Assembly (NCBI RefSeq): GCF_018373095.1
Contig: NZ_JAHAHT010000034.1
Span: 1-16,367, forward strand
Direction of reading: 5' to 3'
From: Haemophilus parahaemolyticus
Lineage (GTDB): Bacteria > Pseudomonadota > Gammaproteobacteria > Enterobacterales > Pasteurellaceae
Length of the DNA: 16,367 bases
Every line of letters starts with the position of its first letter. The stretch's first letter is position 1. The notes beneath the pieces were generated by a model. That model did no database searches. It had not been told where the DNA came from and saw only the letters and a program-made list of their open reading frames with translations. Made by a program: the position numbers and the translations under genes. Positions 1-7,090 of the stretch are shown one piece after another.

Positions 1-455
1 CTTTAAATAAAGAGGCGGCTGCGAATTTCTATACGCTATTTGAACAACACAAAATTCAGAAAACCTATTGGGCGATTAGCGACAAAAAACCGAAAAAGAA
101 ACAGGGTAAAATTGTGGGCGATATGCAAAAATCGAGAAATGGAGCTTGGAAACTTTGCCACAGCAAAGAAAATCCTGCGATTACGCAATTCACTTCTTGC
201 ACTATTGATTCGCCACTTCGCCACTTTATTTTGCAACCTAAAACAGGCAAAACGCATCAGTTACGCGTAGCAATGAAAAGTTTAGGCAGTCCAATTTTAG
301 GCGATACTTTGTATTCAGGAAATGAAGCAGATCGTGTTTATCTGCATGCTTATCAACTGGAATTTGATTACCGAAATGAGCATTTTTGTGTACAAGCCCT
401 GCCTGAAAGCGGTCAAATCTGGCAAAAAGTTTGCAAGCCTGAAGAGGAGAAATAG
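1..455 (+). CDS. RluA-family RNA pseudouridine synthase, C-terminal part (5' end outside window)
   Basis: The frame is open from base 3 to the TAG at 453-455, so the start and the catalytic-Asp region (HRLDxxTSG motif) lie upstream of the window. About 150 residues remain. They include KTYWAI near the left edge, a basic KPKKKQGK segment, and the hallmark third RluA motif (TGKTHQLRVAMKSLGSPILG followed by D), then YLHAYQL. Enzymes of this family convert a specific uridine in rRNA or tRNA to pseudouridine. The RNA target cannot be told from this fragment. The GDMxKxxxGxWK...NPAIT pattern suggests the small, poorly characterised RluA-like group found in Pasteurellaceae rather than RluC or RluD. 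The gene ends 50 bp before the next start codon on the same strand. Family assignment is firm; the specific substrate is unknown. Confidence 0.88.
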   Translation, partial: LNKEAAANFYTLFEQHKIQKTYWAISDKKPKKKQGKIVGDMQKSRNGAWKLCHSKENPAITQFTSCTIDSPLRHFILQPKTGKTHQLRVAMKSLGSPILGDTLYSGNEADRVYLHAYQLEFDYRNEHFCVQALPESGQIWQKVCKPEEEK

Positions 456-457
456 AG

Positions 458-463
458 TATAAT
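458..463 (+). promoter_or_regulatory. Possible -10 box upstream of the YtfL-like gene
   Basis: A perfect TATAAT begins 2 bp after the stop codon of the pseudouridine synthase gene and 43 bp before the ATG of the next gene. At 17-18 bp upstream there is no good -35 (TTGCAA at 431-436 is 21 bp away), so this would be a weak or factor-dependent promoter. It suggests the downstream gene need not rely on read-through. Confidence 0.35.
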
Positions 464-505
464 TCACGCGGTTTTATAACAAATAAAGCAACGATAGAGG
501 CAATT

Positions 506-1804
506 ATGAGCTTATTTGAAGCTATTTTAATTATTATTTTATTGATTTTAACCAGTACGGTCATTTCATTATCGGAAATTGCACTTGCTGGAGCGAGACG
601 TTTAAAACTGCAAGCAATGGCGAATGCGGGCGACTTACGCGCAGAAAGAGTGATGAAATTGCAGGAACAACCAGGGCGATTTATCACGGTGGTACAAATT
701 GGGTTGAATATGATTGCCATTCTTGGCGGTGTTGTGGGAGAAAGTGCGATTAACCCTTACTTCAGTCAGCTTTTTAGAGAATATTCTGATGCCACTTGGG
801 TTGATTCGGCTGCTTCTTGGACAGCATTTTTATTGGTTACTTCGGCTTTTGTGCTTTTTGCAGATTTAATGCCAAAACGTATTGCGATGACTTATCCTGA
901 GCAAGTTGCTGTTCGAACAATTAGAATAATGAGCTTTGCCATCGTAATTTTTAAACCGATTGTGATGTTTTTCGATTGGATTGCCAACTCGCTTTTCCGC
1001 CTATTTGGCGTTTCAACCGTTCGCCAAGAAAATATGACCACGGAAGATATTGTTGCAGTGGTTGATGCAGGAGCCAAAGCAGGCGTGTTAAATACGCACG
1101 AACATTATTTGATTGAGAACGTATTTGAGATGCAAGAACGCCGTGTCACTTCAACAATGACTACGCGTGAAAATATTGTTTTTTTAGATCGTACTGATAA
1201 CAAAGAGCAAGTGCTGCAAACGCTTGGTGAAGATTCGCATTCTAAATTGCTGATTTGCGATAATGGTTTAGATAAAATTTTAGGCTATGTTGAATCGCAC
1301 AATTTGCTCACGCAATATCTTAAAAATGAGAATGTCTCGCTTACTGATCAACGCTTATTGCGTAAAACCATTTTTATTCCAGATACGCTTTCACTTTATG
1401 AAGTATTGGAGCTGTTTAAATCTGCGGGTGAAGATTTTGCTGTGATTGTGAATGAATACGCTCTCGTGGTTGGCATTATTACTCTTAATGATGTAATGAG
1501 TATTGTGATGGGTGAGCTGGTTTCAACCGAAGAAGAACAGATCGTTCGCCGTGATGAAGATTCGTGGTTGATAGATGGTGCGACTCCGCTTGAAGATGTA
1601 ATGCGTGCGTTAGAAATTGAGGAATTTCCACATGCAGAAAATTACGAGACCATCGGCGGATTTATGATGTATATGCTCCGCAAAATCCCGAAAAAAACCG
1701 ATTTTGTGCTGTATGATCAATATAAATTTGAAATTATCGACACCGAGAATTTCAAAATTGACCAGTTGATGGTGTCGTTTAGGAAAGATATTAAAACAGA
1801 ATAA
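506..1804 (+). CDS. ytfL: YtfL/PaeA-type CNNM-CBS-CorC/HlyC integral membrane protein
   Basis: This 432-residue protein closely tracks E. coli YtfL (447 aa) along its whole length. The N-terminal DUF21/CNNM membrane domain (about 1-190) has hydrophobic segments near 4-21, 58-78, 105-120 and 140-160. It carries the motifs SLSEIALA (21-28), TVVQIGLNMIAILGG (61-75) and LFADLMPKRIA (117-127). A CBS pair follows (about 205-335, including TAGEDFA-like and NEYALVVGIITLNDVM segments), then a C-terminal CorC/HlyC domain (about 345-428, with NYETIGGFMMYMLRKIPK). Members are inner-membrane proteins. The enterobacterial orthologue, renamed PaeA, is reported to export putrescine/cadaverine and protect stationary cells; carrying that role over to this organism is inference. 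The ribosome site AGAGG (496-500) lies 5 nt before the ATG. It is not the short soluble Mg/Co protein CorC, because the membrane domain is present. Confidence 0.93.
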   Translation: MSLFEAILIIILLILTSTVISLSEIALAGARRLKLQAMANAGDLRAERVMKLQEQPGRFITVVQIGLNMIAILGGVVGESAINPYFSQLFREYSDATWVDSAASWTAFLLVTSAFVLFADLMPKRIAMTYPEQVAVRTIRIMSFAIVIFKPIVMFFDWIANSLFRLFGVSTVRQENMTTEDIVAVVDAGAKAGVLNTHEHYLIENVFEMQERRVTSTMTTRENIVFLDRTDNKEQVLQTLGEDSHSKLLICDNGLDKILGYVESHNLLTQYLKNENVSLTDQRLLRKTIFIPDTLSLYEVLELFKSAGEDFAVIVNEYALVVGIITLNDVMSIVMGELVSTEEEQIVRRDEDSWLIDGATPLEDVMRALEIEEFPHAENYETIGGFMMYMLRKIPKKTDFVLYDQYKFEIIDTENFKIDQLMVSFRKDIKTE

Positions 1805-1885
1805 TAATGATGTTTTATACAGTTTATGATAGACTAGATATTCTCAAGTAGTGAGATTTTAAATTAATTTCTTCGGTATTCACTA

Positions 1886-2047
1886 CTGCCAAATCTCCCC
1901 TACCCCTCTTTGCTAAAGAGGGAGATTTTCTTTATATAAAAGAAATATCGACGGTATTATTCTTAATCTAAAAGTATAGCAATAGGGCTTTATTATTCAG
2001 AGACCTAATCCCCTCTTTAGCAAAGAGGGGTAGGGTAGATTTGGCAG
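1886..2047. repeat. 162-bp inverted-repeat (MITE-like) element between ytfL and ruvA
   Basis: A 37-bp arm at 1886-1922 (starts CTGCCAAATCTC, ends AAAGAGGG) is repeated in inverted orientation at 2011-2047 (starts CCCTCTTTAGC, ends AGATTTGGCAG). I count one mismatch. About 88 bp of AT-rich, non-coding DNA separates the arms. Each arm is itself a small hairpin: CCCTCTTT/AAAGAGGG with a 3-nt loop in the left arm and a 9-bp version (2010-2030) in the right arm. The layout resembles a non-autonomous miniature element or a composite of two dispersed hairpin repeats. I found no clear target-site duplication. The remaining bases of the 1805-2100 gap hold only the ruvA ribosome site. Confidence 0.8.
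1891..1930 (+). terminator. Putative intrinsic terminator after ytfL, within the left repeat arm
   Basis: AAATCTCCC (1891-1899) pairs perfectly with GGGAGATTT (1920-1928). Inside it TCTTT (1907-1911) pairs with AAAGA (1915-1919) around a GCT loop, leaving a bulge at 1900-1906. A T-rich run (TTTTCTTT) follows. It sits about 85 bp after the ytfL stop, so termination there is plausible, although the structure is part of the repeat. Confidence 0.45.
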
Positions 2048-2100
2048 ACAGAGAAAATGGGGCTCATAAAAGCTTTCATGCTCAAATAAACAGGAACGCT

Positions 2101-2706
2101 ATGATCGGTCGATTACACGGTAAAATTATTGAAAAACAGCCCCCTGAAATGGTGCTAGATGTACAAGGCGTAGGCTATGAAATCCTACTGCCGATGACCA
2201 GTTTCTACGATTTACCACAACTGGGTGAAGAAACAACGATTTTTACACATCTTGTCGTTCGTGAAGATGCACATTTACTCTTTGGCTTTGCCCAAAAACA
2301 AGACAGAACCTTATTCCGAGAACTCATCAAGACCAATGGTGTTGGTCCAAAACTTGCTCTTGCGATTTTGTCTGCAATGTCTGTTTCTCAATTTGCAAAT
2401 GCAGTTGAGAATGAAGAATTAGCAAAACTAACCAAAATCCCTGGCATAGGTCGCAAAACAGCAGAGCGTTTACTTGTTGAGCTTAAAGGTAAGTTTAAAG
2501 GGATGACGCAAGGCGATTTCTTTGTTGAGCAATCTCACGATAAAATTGTAGTCAGCTCACTGACTGATCCAGCTGATGAAGCACGAGATGCTCTAATCGC
2601 ATTAGGCTATAAGCCAGCAGATGCAGAAAAAATGATCAAGAAAGTGAATAAAGTTGGAGCAACAAGTGAGCAACTAATTCGTGAAGCCTTGAAAAACTCT
2701 CTTTAA
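2101..2706 (+). CDS. ruvA: Holliday junction branch migration complex subunit RuvA
   Basis: RuvA tetramers bind four-way DNA junctions and load RuvB for branch migration. The protein has 201 residues (E. coli 203). Domain I (1-64) starts with the family-typical MIGRLHGKI and holds the acidic pin residues E55 and D56 (REDAH). Domain II holds two helix-hairpin-helix motifs, KTNGVGPKLALAIL (77-90) and TKIPGIGRKTAERLL (111-125). A linker leads to the RuvB-contacting domain III (about 155-201). The start at 2101 is chosen because it gives the canonical N-terminus and has AGGA at 2092-2095. An in-frame extension to 2041 begins with TTG inside the inverted repeat and would add 20 unrelated residues. 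ruvB follows 16 bp downstream, as in the usual ruvAB operon. ruvC is not in the window. Confidence 0.98.
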   Translation: MIGRLHGKIIEKQPPEMVLDVQGVGYEILLPMTSFYDLPQLGEETTIFTHLVVREDAHLLFGFAQKQDRTLFRELIKTNGVGPKLALAILSAMSVSQFANAVENEELAKLTKIPGIGRKTAERLLVELKGKFKGMTQGDFFVEQSHDKIVVSSLTDPADEARDALIALGYKPADAEKMIKKVNKVGATSEQLIREALKNSL

Positions 2707-2722
2707 TAAATGACAAATAAAA

Positions 2723-3718
2723 ATGATTGAAACTGATAGAATAATTAGTGCCTCGCCGAAAAAAGAAGAGGAAGTGATTGACCGTGCTATTCGCCCGAAA
2801 TTACTAGCAGATTATGTTGGACAGCCTTCGGTGCGGGAGCAAATGGATATTTTTATTCAAGCTGCTAAATTGCGAAATGAAGCCTTAGACCACCTTTTGA
2901 TTTTTGGACCACCAGGTTTAGGGAAAACCACGCTTGCCAATATTGTGGCGAACGAAATGGGCGTGAATATTCGCTCTACTTCTGGACCTGTGCTCGAAAA
3001 AGCAGGCGATTTAGCCGCAATGCTCACTAACCTTGAGCCTTATGATGTGCTTTTTATCGACGAAATCCACCGCTTGTCTCCTGCAATTGAAGAGGTGCTT
3101 TATCCTGCGATGGAAGATTATCAGCTTGATATTATGATCGGTGAAGGTCCAGCCGCTCGCTCAATTAAGCTTGATTTACCGCCATTTACCTTAGTGGGGG
3201 CTACTACAAGAGCAGGTTCTTTAACTTCACCATTACGCGACCGTTTTGGGATTGTGCAACGCCTTGAGTTTTATTCGGTAGAAGATTTAACTTCTATCGT
3301 ACAACGTAGTGCTGAGTGCTTAAATTTAGACCTATCAGAAAATGGCGCTCACGAAATTGCCCGACGCTCACGTGGCACTCCACGTATTGCGAACCGCTTA
3401 CTCCGCCGAGTAAGAGATTATGCGGACGTTCGCAATAACGGCATTATCAGCTCAGAAATTGCTAAACAAGCTCTTTCAATGCTTGATGTGGACTCCGAAG
3501 GGTTTGACTTTATGGATATCAAACTCTTACAAGCCATTGTTGAACGCTTCGATGGTGGCCCTGTAGGCTTAGATAACCTTGCGGCTGCTATTGGCGAAGA
3601 GCGTGATACCATTGAAGATGTGTTAGAACCTTACTTAATCCAGCAAGGCTTCTTGCAACGCACTCCACGTGGGCGAATTGCAACACAAAGAACTTATGAG
3701 CATTTGAAGTTATTTTAA
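2723..3718 (+). CDS. ruvB: Holliday junction branch migration ATPase RuvB
   Basis: RuvB is the hexameric AAA+ motor that pulls DNA through RuvA-bound Holliday junctions. The protein has 331 residues, within the usual range. Visible motifs: Walker A GPPGLGKT (62-69), Walker B DEIH (113-116), sensor 1 GATTRAG (159-165), arginine-finger segment LRDRFG (171-176), sensor 2 GTPRIANR (218-225), and the C-terminal winged-helix domain with GGPVGLDNLAAAIGEER and a QRTPRGR element near the end. The start MIETDRIISA matches the family. No clear Shine-Dalgarno precedes it, only A-rich sequence over the 16 bp after ruvA, so translational coupling to ruvA is likely. A perfect uptake sequence lies inside the gene at 3069-3077. 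Confidence 0.98.
   Translation: MIETDRIISASPKKEEEVIDRAIRPKLLADYVGQPSVREQMDIFIQAAKLRNEALDHLLIFGPPGLGKTTLANIVANEMGVNIRSTSGPVLEKAGDLAAMLTNLEPYDVLFIDEIHRLSPAIEEVLYPAMEDYQLDIMIGEGPAARSIKLDLPPFTLVGATTRAGSLTSPLRDRFGIVQRLEFYSVEDLTSIVQRSAECLNLDLSENGAHEIARRSRGTPRIANRLLRRVRDYADVRNNGIISSEIAKQALSMLDVDSEGFDFMDIKLLQAIVERFDGGPVGLDNLAAAIGEERDTIEDVLEPYLIQQGFLQRTPRGRIATQRTYEHLKLF
3069..3077 (-). other. DNA uptake signal sequence (Apl-type 9-mer)
   Basis: ACCGCTTGT, the reverse complement of ACAAGCGGT, lies within ruvB. This is the core of the uptake sequence used by the A. pleuropneumoniae subgroup of Pasteurellaceae for natural transformation. Confidence 0.7.
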
Positions 3719-3746
3719 CAATTATTTACGATAGCTGTTATTTGGA

Positions 3747-3774
3747 ATGTAGAACAAAAAATGTAGAACAAAAA
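3747..3774. repeat. 14-bp perfect tandem duplication
   Basis: ATGTAGAACAAAAA occurs twice back to back (3747-3760 and 3761-3774), 29 bp after the ruvB stop. It lies on the outer side of the IS-like fragment, so it may be part of the element's end or a small insertion scar. Confidence 0.7.
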
Positions 3775-3828
3775 TAGTTGTTAAACAGTGGTTTAAAACT
3801 TTATAGTATAAGGCTTTAATCCTACTTT

Positions 3829-3917
3829 TTGAAAAATGAACAAAAAAACTGCCCTTATTGCTCAAATTCAACAATTCAAAAGCATGGTAAGAAAAATAAT
3901 CTTCAACGATATTTCTG
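3829..3917 (+). pseudogene. N-terminal fragment of an IS-type zinc-finger protein
   Basis: In the frame read from 3829 (TTG; a stop lies at 3817-3819) the sequence carries CPYCSNSTIQKHGKKNN followed by LQRYFC. This is a CxxC zinc ribbon with a downstream basic KxGK...QRYxC segment. The pattern is typical of the N-terminus of IS1-type InsA and of other transposases with an N-terminal zinc ribbon. The match stops at codon 3915-3917. From about 3920 the same DNA reads on the opposite strand as phage tail sheath. The fragment therefore looks like the end of an insertion that lost the rest of the element. The IS family is uncertain and the element is too short to be active. Confidence 0.5.
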
Positions 3918-3919
3918 TA

Positions 3920-4380
3920 CCACTTCAGTTTTTTGGCAATTGCCAATAATTCGGTAACAACCGCTTGATTATCTAACCTCGGCACGGCAAGCAATTTTAG
4001 CTTAACAAATACGGTCGATTGTGTAGTGAGTAACGCTTTCAAGCCTGTATATTTGCCGTTTTCTTACGTGCCAACAATGTTTGCAGTAAAGTCGTTTGCG
4101 TCTTCTGCATCAGCCACACGAACAATCAAAGTAGGCGTTTTCATGGTTGAGCCAATCGAATTTAAGGTGCGTTTGAGCGTGCCTTTGATGCCAGCTTTTT
4201 TAAGCATTGATAAAGGGCCCGTATTTAAACGTGTGTATTAAGTGGTAAAGCTTATGCATCTGCATTATCCACAGTACATACTACGCCAATCACAGAGGTT
4301 GCTGCGGTTTTGATTTGCTGTGAACCAGTGCTCAGTTCAATCACATCCACGCCATGGGGATAGGTATCTAAAATGGACAT
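3920..4380 (-). pseudogene. Phage P2-type contractile tail sheath protein (gpFI), decayed N-terminal fragment
   Basis: Read leftwards from ATG 4380-4378 the frame gives MSILDTYPHGVDVIELSTGS, then a segment ending IGVVCTVDNADA and a TAA. It continues as ALPLNTHV, shifts frame near 4218, and goes on with SMLKKAGIKGTL, TPTLIVRVADAED and NIVGT before a second TAA at 4066-4064. It then reads ENGKYTGLKALLTTQS, LLAVPRLDNQAVVTELLAIA and KKLKW. This order of motifs (HGVxVxEL, GxVCTxxDADA, KAGxKGTL, VVRVxD, ENGxYTGLKA, VPGLD) is that of P2 gpFI, the sheath of a contractile tail. About 150 of roughly 390 residues remain. At least two stops and one frameshift make it non-functional. The 3' part is gone, cut at about 3920 by the IS-like fragment. 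Similarity is from memory of the family, not from a search. Confidence 0.85.
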
Positions 4381-4416
4381 AACTCATCTCGGTTTCGATT
4401 GAAAAAGTGTGATGAC

Positions 4417-4450
4417 TTTAAAAAATAACCGCTCAGAATGCGAGCAGTTA
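4417..4450 (-). terminator. Intrinsic terminator left over from the phage module
   Basis: On the minus strand TAACTGCTC (4450-4442) and GAGCGGTTA (4434-4426) form a 9-bp stem with one mismatch and a 7-nt loop, followed by TTTTTTAAA. It would end transcription of a lost gene lying upstream of the tail-sheath start, 37 bp before its ATG. Confidence 0.65.
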
Positions 4451-4675
4451 GAGGGAATTTAAGGTTACAAATTACGCTACGATTTCACAGTAAAAATAAA
4501 AGTCAAGCAAAGAATTTGATCTGCATCTTAAAGTTGGAGTAAAGCCCCTTCTAATTAAGGTGAAGATTTTTTATAGATTGAATGATTAAATTAAATTCTA
4601 CCAACTTTTAAAATATCACCCCTGCGACTTTCACCTTTAAATCGTAAAAAATGAAAAATTGAGCCGTTTAAAAGT

Positions 4676-4705
4676 TTGATTTGTAAAGGGGAGTTTTGTT
4701 ACTAT
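4676..4705 (+). promoter_or_regulatory. Possible serC promoter
   Basis: TTGATT (4676-4681, 4/6 to the -35 consensus) and TACTAT (4700-4705, 4/6 to -10) are 18 bp apart and 36 bp upstream of the serC ATG. Both boxes are weak, and the AT-rich context offers other choices. Confidence 0.3.
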
Positions 4706-4741
4706 TACCCTAATCTTTATTTGATTAAAAGAGGCAAACAC

Positions 4742-5830
4742 ATGACACAAGTTTACAATTTTAGTGCAGGCCCTGCGATGATGCCAGAAGCAGTATTAGA
4801 GCAGGCTCAAAAAGAACTTTTAAACTGGCAAGAGCAAGGCACTTCAGTAATGGAAGTGAGCCACCGCGGTAAGCTCTTTATGGAATTGATTACTCAAGCA
4901 GACAAAGATTTCCGTGAGCTTTTCCACATTCCTGATAATTACAAAATCCTCTTTTTACAAGGCGGTGCGAGAGGGCAATTTGCCGCTATTCCGATGAACT
5001 TAATCGGTGAAAAAGGCAAAGCACTTTATTTAAATAGCGGTCACTGGTCAGGCTCTGCAGCGAAAGAAGCACGTAACTTCTGTGAAATTGATGAGCTTTC
5101 AATTATTGAAACCGATGAAAATGGCGTAATTTCAGTCAATCGTACCGATTTCAGCGATATTGCGGAGCAATATGATTACGTGCACTATTGCACTAACGAA
5201 ACCATCTCTGGCGTAGAAATTAAAGAAGTGCCAAACGTGGGCAATGCAGTGTTAGTAGCGGATATGTCATCAAACATTCTGTCAAGCAAAATTGATATCA
5301 GTAAATTTGGTGTGATTTATGCAGGGGCACAGAAAAACTTAGGACCTGCGGGGATCACTATTGTGATCGTGCGTGAAGATTTAATCGGCAAAGCACGCAA
5401 AGATACGCCATCTATCTGGAACTATGAAATTCAAGCCAACTCAGACTCTATGATTAACACGCCACCAACTTTTGCGTGGTATTTATGTTCACTTGTGTTC
5501 AAACATTTATTAGCCACAGGAGGGCTGGAGGCCGTCGAACAACGTAATTTAGCAAAAGCAAAACGCTTATATGATTACCTTAATCAAAGCACGTTCTATC
5601 GTAACTATATTGCAAAGCAAAACCGTTCGGTAATGAATGTAACTTTCACGACAGACAATAATGAGCTTAATGCAAAATTTGTAGCAGAAGCGACCGCTTG
5701 TGGTTTGCAAGCATTGAAAGGTCATAAAGTATTAGGCGGTATGCGCGCTTCAATTTACAACGCAATGCCAATTGAAGGCGTAGATGCCTTAATTGCATTT
5801 ATGGATAAATTTGCGAAAGAGAATAACTAA
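4742..5830 (+). CDS. serC: Phosphoserine aminotransferase SerC
   Basis: A PLP enzyme that converts 3-phosphohydroxypyruvate plus glutamate to O-phosphoserine in serine synthesis. It also acts on the 4-phosphoerythronate-derived oxo acid in vitamin B6 synthesis. From ATG 4742 the product is 362 residues, the same length as E. coli SerC, starting MTQVYNFSAGPAMMP. GARGQF (75-80), NETISG (152-157) and VADMSS (172-177) are family motifs. The PLP lysine is K198 in YAGAQKNLGPAG. The start is fixed by GAGG at 4731-4734, 7 nt before the ATG, and by the conserved N-terminus; an in-frame upstream ATG at 4676 would add 22 unrelated residues. hisC follows 80 bp downstream, so the two aminotransferases may share a transcript. 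An uptake sequence lies inside the gene. Confidence 0.98.
   Translation: MTQVYNFSAGPAMMPEAVLEQAQKELLNWQEQGTSVMEVSHRGKLFMELITQADKDFRELFHIPDNYKILFLQGGARGQFAAIPMNLIGEKGKALYLNSGHWSGSAAKEARNFCEIDELSIIETDENGVISVNRTDFSDIAEQYDYVHYCTNETISGVEIKEVPNVGNAVLVADMSSNILSSKIDISKFGVIYAGAQKNLGPAGITIVIVREDLIGKARKDTPSIWNYEIQANSDSMINTPPTFAWYLCSLVFKHLLATGGLEAVEQRNLAKAKRLYDYLNQSTFYRNYIAKQNRSVMNVTFTTDNNELNAKFVAEATACGLQALKGHKVLGGMRASIYNAMPIEGVDALIAFMDKFAKENN
5693..5701 (-). other. DNA uptake signal sequence (Apl-type)
   Basis: ACCGCTTGT preceded by G gives the full 10-base form ACAAGCGGTC on the minus strand. It lies within serC. Confidence 0.7.
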
Positions 5831-5873
5831 TTGTAAGGCAGACTTAAGTTCGCCGTTAAATTAAAATAAAAAT

Positions 5874-5891
5874 GGCGGACCGTAGTCCGCC
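5874..5891. repeat. GC-rich hairpin between serC and hisC
   Basis: GGCGGAC-CGTA-GTCCGCC forms a perfect 7-bp stem with a 4-nt loop, standing out against AT-rich flanks. On the plus strand no T-run follows. On the minus strand it is followed by ATTTTTATTTT, so it looks more like a REP-like dispersed palindrome or a processing/attenuation hairpin than a plain serC terminator. Confidence 0.6.
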
Positions 5892-5910
5892 CTATAAATA
5901 GGAAAATTCA

Positions 5911-7011
5911 ATGCAATACATCAACATCGCCAACGAAGGCGTGAAATCGCTTTCCCCATATCAAGCAGGTAAGCCAATTGAAGAGTTAGAGCGTGAGCTT
6001 GGTATTACCAACATCATCAAATTAGCTTCTAATGAAAACCCATTCGGTTTTCCTGATAGTGCGAAGCAAGCTATTATCAATCAATTAGATCAACTGACGC
6101 GTTACCCTGATGCAAATGGCTTTGAGCTCAAAGCGGTGGTTTCTAAAAAATTCGGCGTGCAGCCTAATCAAATCACGCTTGGCAATGGTTCTAATGATTT
6201 GCTTGAGCTTTTTGCCCATACCTTTGCTAGCGAGCACGATGAGATCATCTATTCGCAATATGCGTTCATTGTTTATCCGCTTGTCATCAAGGCGATTAAC
6301 GCTGTGGCACGTGAAATTCCAGCGAAAAACTGGGGGCACGATTTGGCGGCATTTGAAGCGGCAATTAATGAGAAAACAAAGCTTATTTTTATCGCAAACC
6401 CAAACAACCCAACAGGGAATTTCTTAACTGAAGCTGAAATCGATGCTTTCTTTGCGAAAGTGCCAAGTCATATTATTGTGGTGTTAGATGAAGCCTACAC
6501 CGAATTTACCAAAGCTAAAGATCGGGTAGATTCGTTCGGTTTATTGCAAAAATACCCGAATTTAATTATTTCTCGCTCACTTTCTAAAGCGTATGGTTTG
6601 GCAGGATTGCGTATTGGCTATGCTGTATCTAATCCTGAAATTGCAGATTTACTCAACCGCGTTCGCCAGCCATTTAATTGTAACAGCCTTGCATTAGCTT
6701 CCGCAGTGGCGGTAATGAATGATGATGCGTTTGTTGAAAAAGTGGCAGAAAATAATCATTTGGAGATGCAACGTTACGAAGCATTCTGCCAACAATATGG
6801 TTTGGAATACATCCCTTCAAAAGGAAATTTTATTACTATTGATTTCAAACAATCTGCTCAACCGATTTATGATGCGTTATTACATGAAGGTGTAATTGTA
6901 CGCCCAATTGCAGGTTACGGAATGCCAAATCATTTGCGCATTAGTATCGGATTACCTGCAGAAAATGACCGCTTATTTAATGCGTTAGTGAAGGTGTTGA
7001 ATCTTAAATAA
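5911..7011 (+). CDS. hisC: Histidinol-phosphate aminotransferase HisC (HisC2 type)
   Basis: A class I/II PLP aminotransferase, expected to convert imidazole-acetol phosphate plus glutamate to histidinol phosphate. It has 366 residues. Motifs: LASNENPFG (38-46), NPNNPTG (163-169), DEAY (193-196), PLP lysine K226 in SRSLSKAYGLAGLR, R234, and the C-terminal phosphate-site arginine region GYGMPNHLRISIG. The ribosome site AGGA lies 6-7 nt before ATG 5911. The gene is not in a his operon here. It follows serC, as does the second hisC copy of H. influenzae as I recall it, and such copies often also work on aromatic amino acids. That broader activity cannot be read from the sequence. A hairpin terminator follows at 7054-7080. 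Confidence 0.93.
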   Translation: MQYINIANEGVKSLSPYQAGKPIEELERELGITNIIKLASNENPFGFPDSAKQAIINQLDQLTRYPDANGFELKAVVSKKFGVQPNQITLGNGSNDLLELFAHTFASEHDEIIYSQYAFIVYPLVIKAINAVAREIPAKNWGHDLAAFEAAINEKTKLIFIANPNNPTGNFLTEAEIDAFFAKVPSHIIVVLDEAYTEFTKAKDRVDSFGLLQKYPNLIISRSLSKAYGLAGLRIGYAVSNPEIADLLNRVRQPFNCNSLALASAVAVMNDDAFVEKVAENNHLEMQRYEAFCQQYGLEYIPSKGNFITIDFKQSAQPIYDALLHEGVIVRPIAGYGMPNHLRISIGLPAENDRLFNALVKVLNLK

Positions 7012-7053
7012 GTAAGGTATATAGTAACTGACATTCATCAACCATATTTTTTA

Positions 7054-7080
7054 TAAAGGGCAAACTTAATTTGCCCTTTA
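7054..7080 (+). terminator. Hairpin terminator after hisC
   Basis: TAAAGGGCAAA (7054-7064) pairs with TTTGCCCTTTA (7070-7080), an 11-bp perfect stem with a 5-nt loop. It lies 42 bp after the hisC stop and ends only 10 nt before the ATG of the next gene. It probably terminates serC-hisC transcription. The T-run is short, so read-through is possible. Confidence 0.65.
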
Positions 7081-7090
7081 TTCATATTCT

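Larger units (their letters stand above)
3719..4741. other. Gene-poor 1-kb gap between ruvB and serC: prophage and IS debris
   Basis: No intact gene is present here. Reading left to right: a 14-bp tandem repeat (3747-3774); a small palindrome TTAAAC-AGTG-GTTTAA (3781-3796); an IS-like zinc-finger fragment on the plus strand (about 3829-3917); a tail-sheath remnant on the minus strand (about 3920-4380); a minus-strand hairpin terminator (4417-4450); then about 290 bp of AT-rich sequence leading to serC. In that last part a minus-strand frame ending at TAA 4474-4472 (last residues YFYCEIVA) could be the end of another phage gene, but it is only about 32 codons and I cannot assign it. I saw no attachment-site repeat or integrase. 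Confidence 0.75.

Noticed and set aside
238..720. Minus-strand 160-codon frame across the first two genes
   Set aside because: It overlaps two confident plus-strand genes and its junction; no ribosome site or recognisable domain.
2041..2100. Upstream in-frame start for ruvA adding 20 residues
   Set aside because: It begins at TTG inside the inverted repeat, lacks a ribosome site, and the added residues are not part of RuvA. MIGRLHG at 2101 is the conserved start.
3722..4042. Minus-strand 106-codon open frame as a stand-alone gene
   Set aside because: Its first 40 residues are the sheath remnant continuing after a stop codon. The rest is the reverse complement of the IS-like fragment and spacer.
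4026..4241. Plus-strand 71-codon open frame between ruvB and serC
   Set aside because: It lies antisense to the tail-sheath remnant, which explains the sequence better. It has no ribosome site and no recognisable product.
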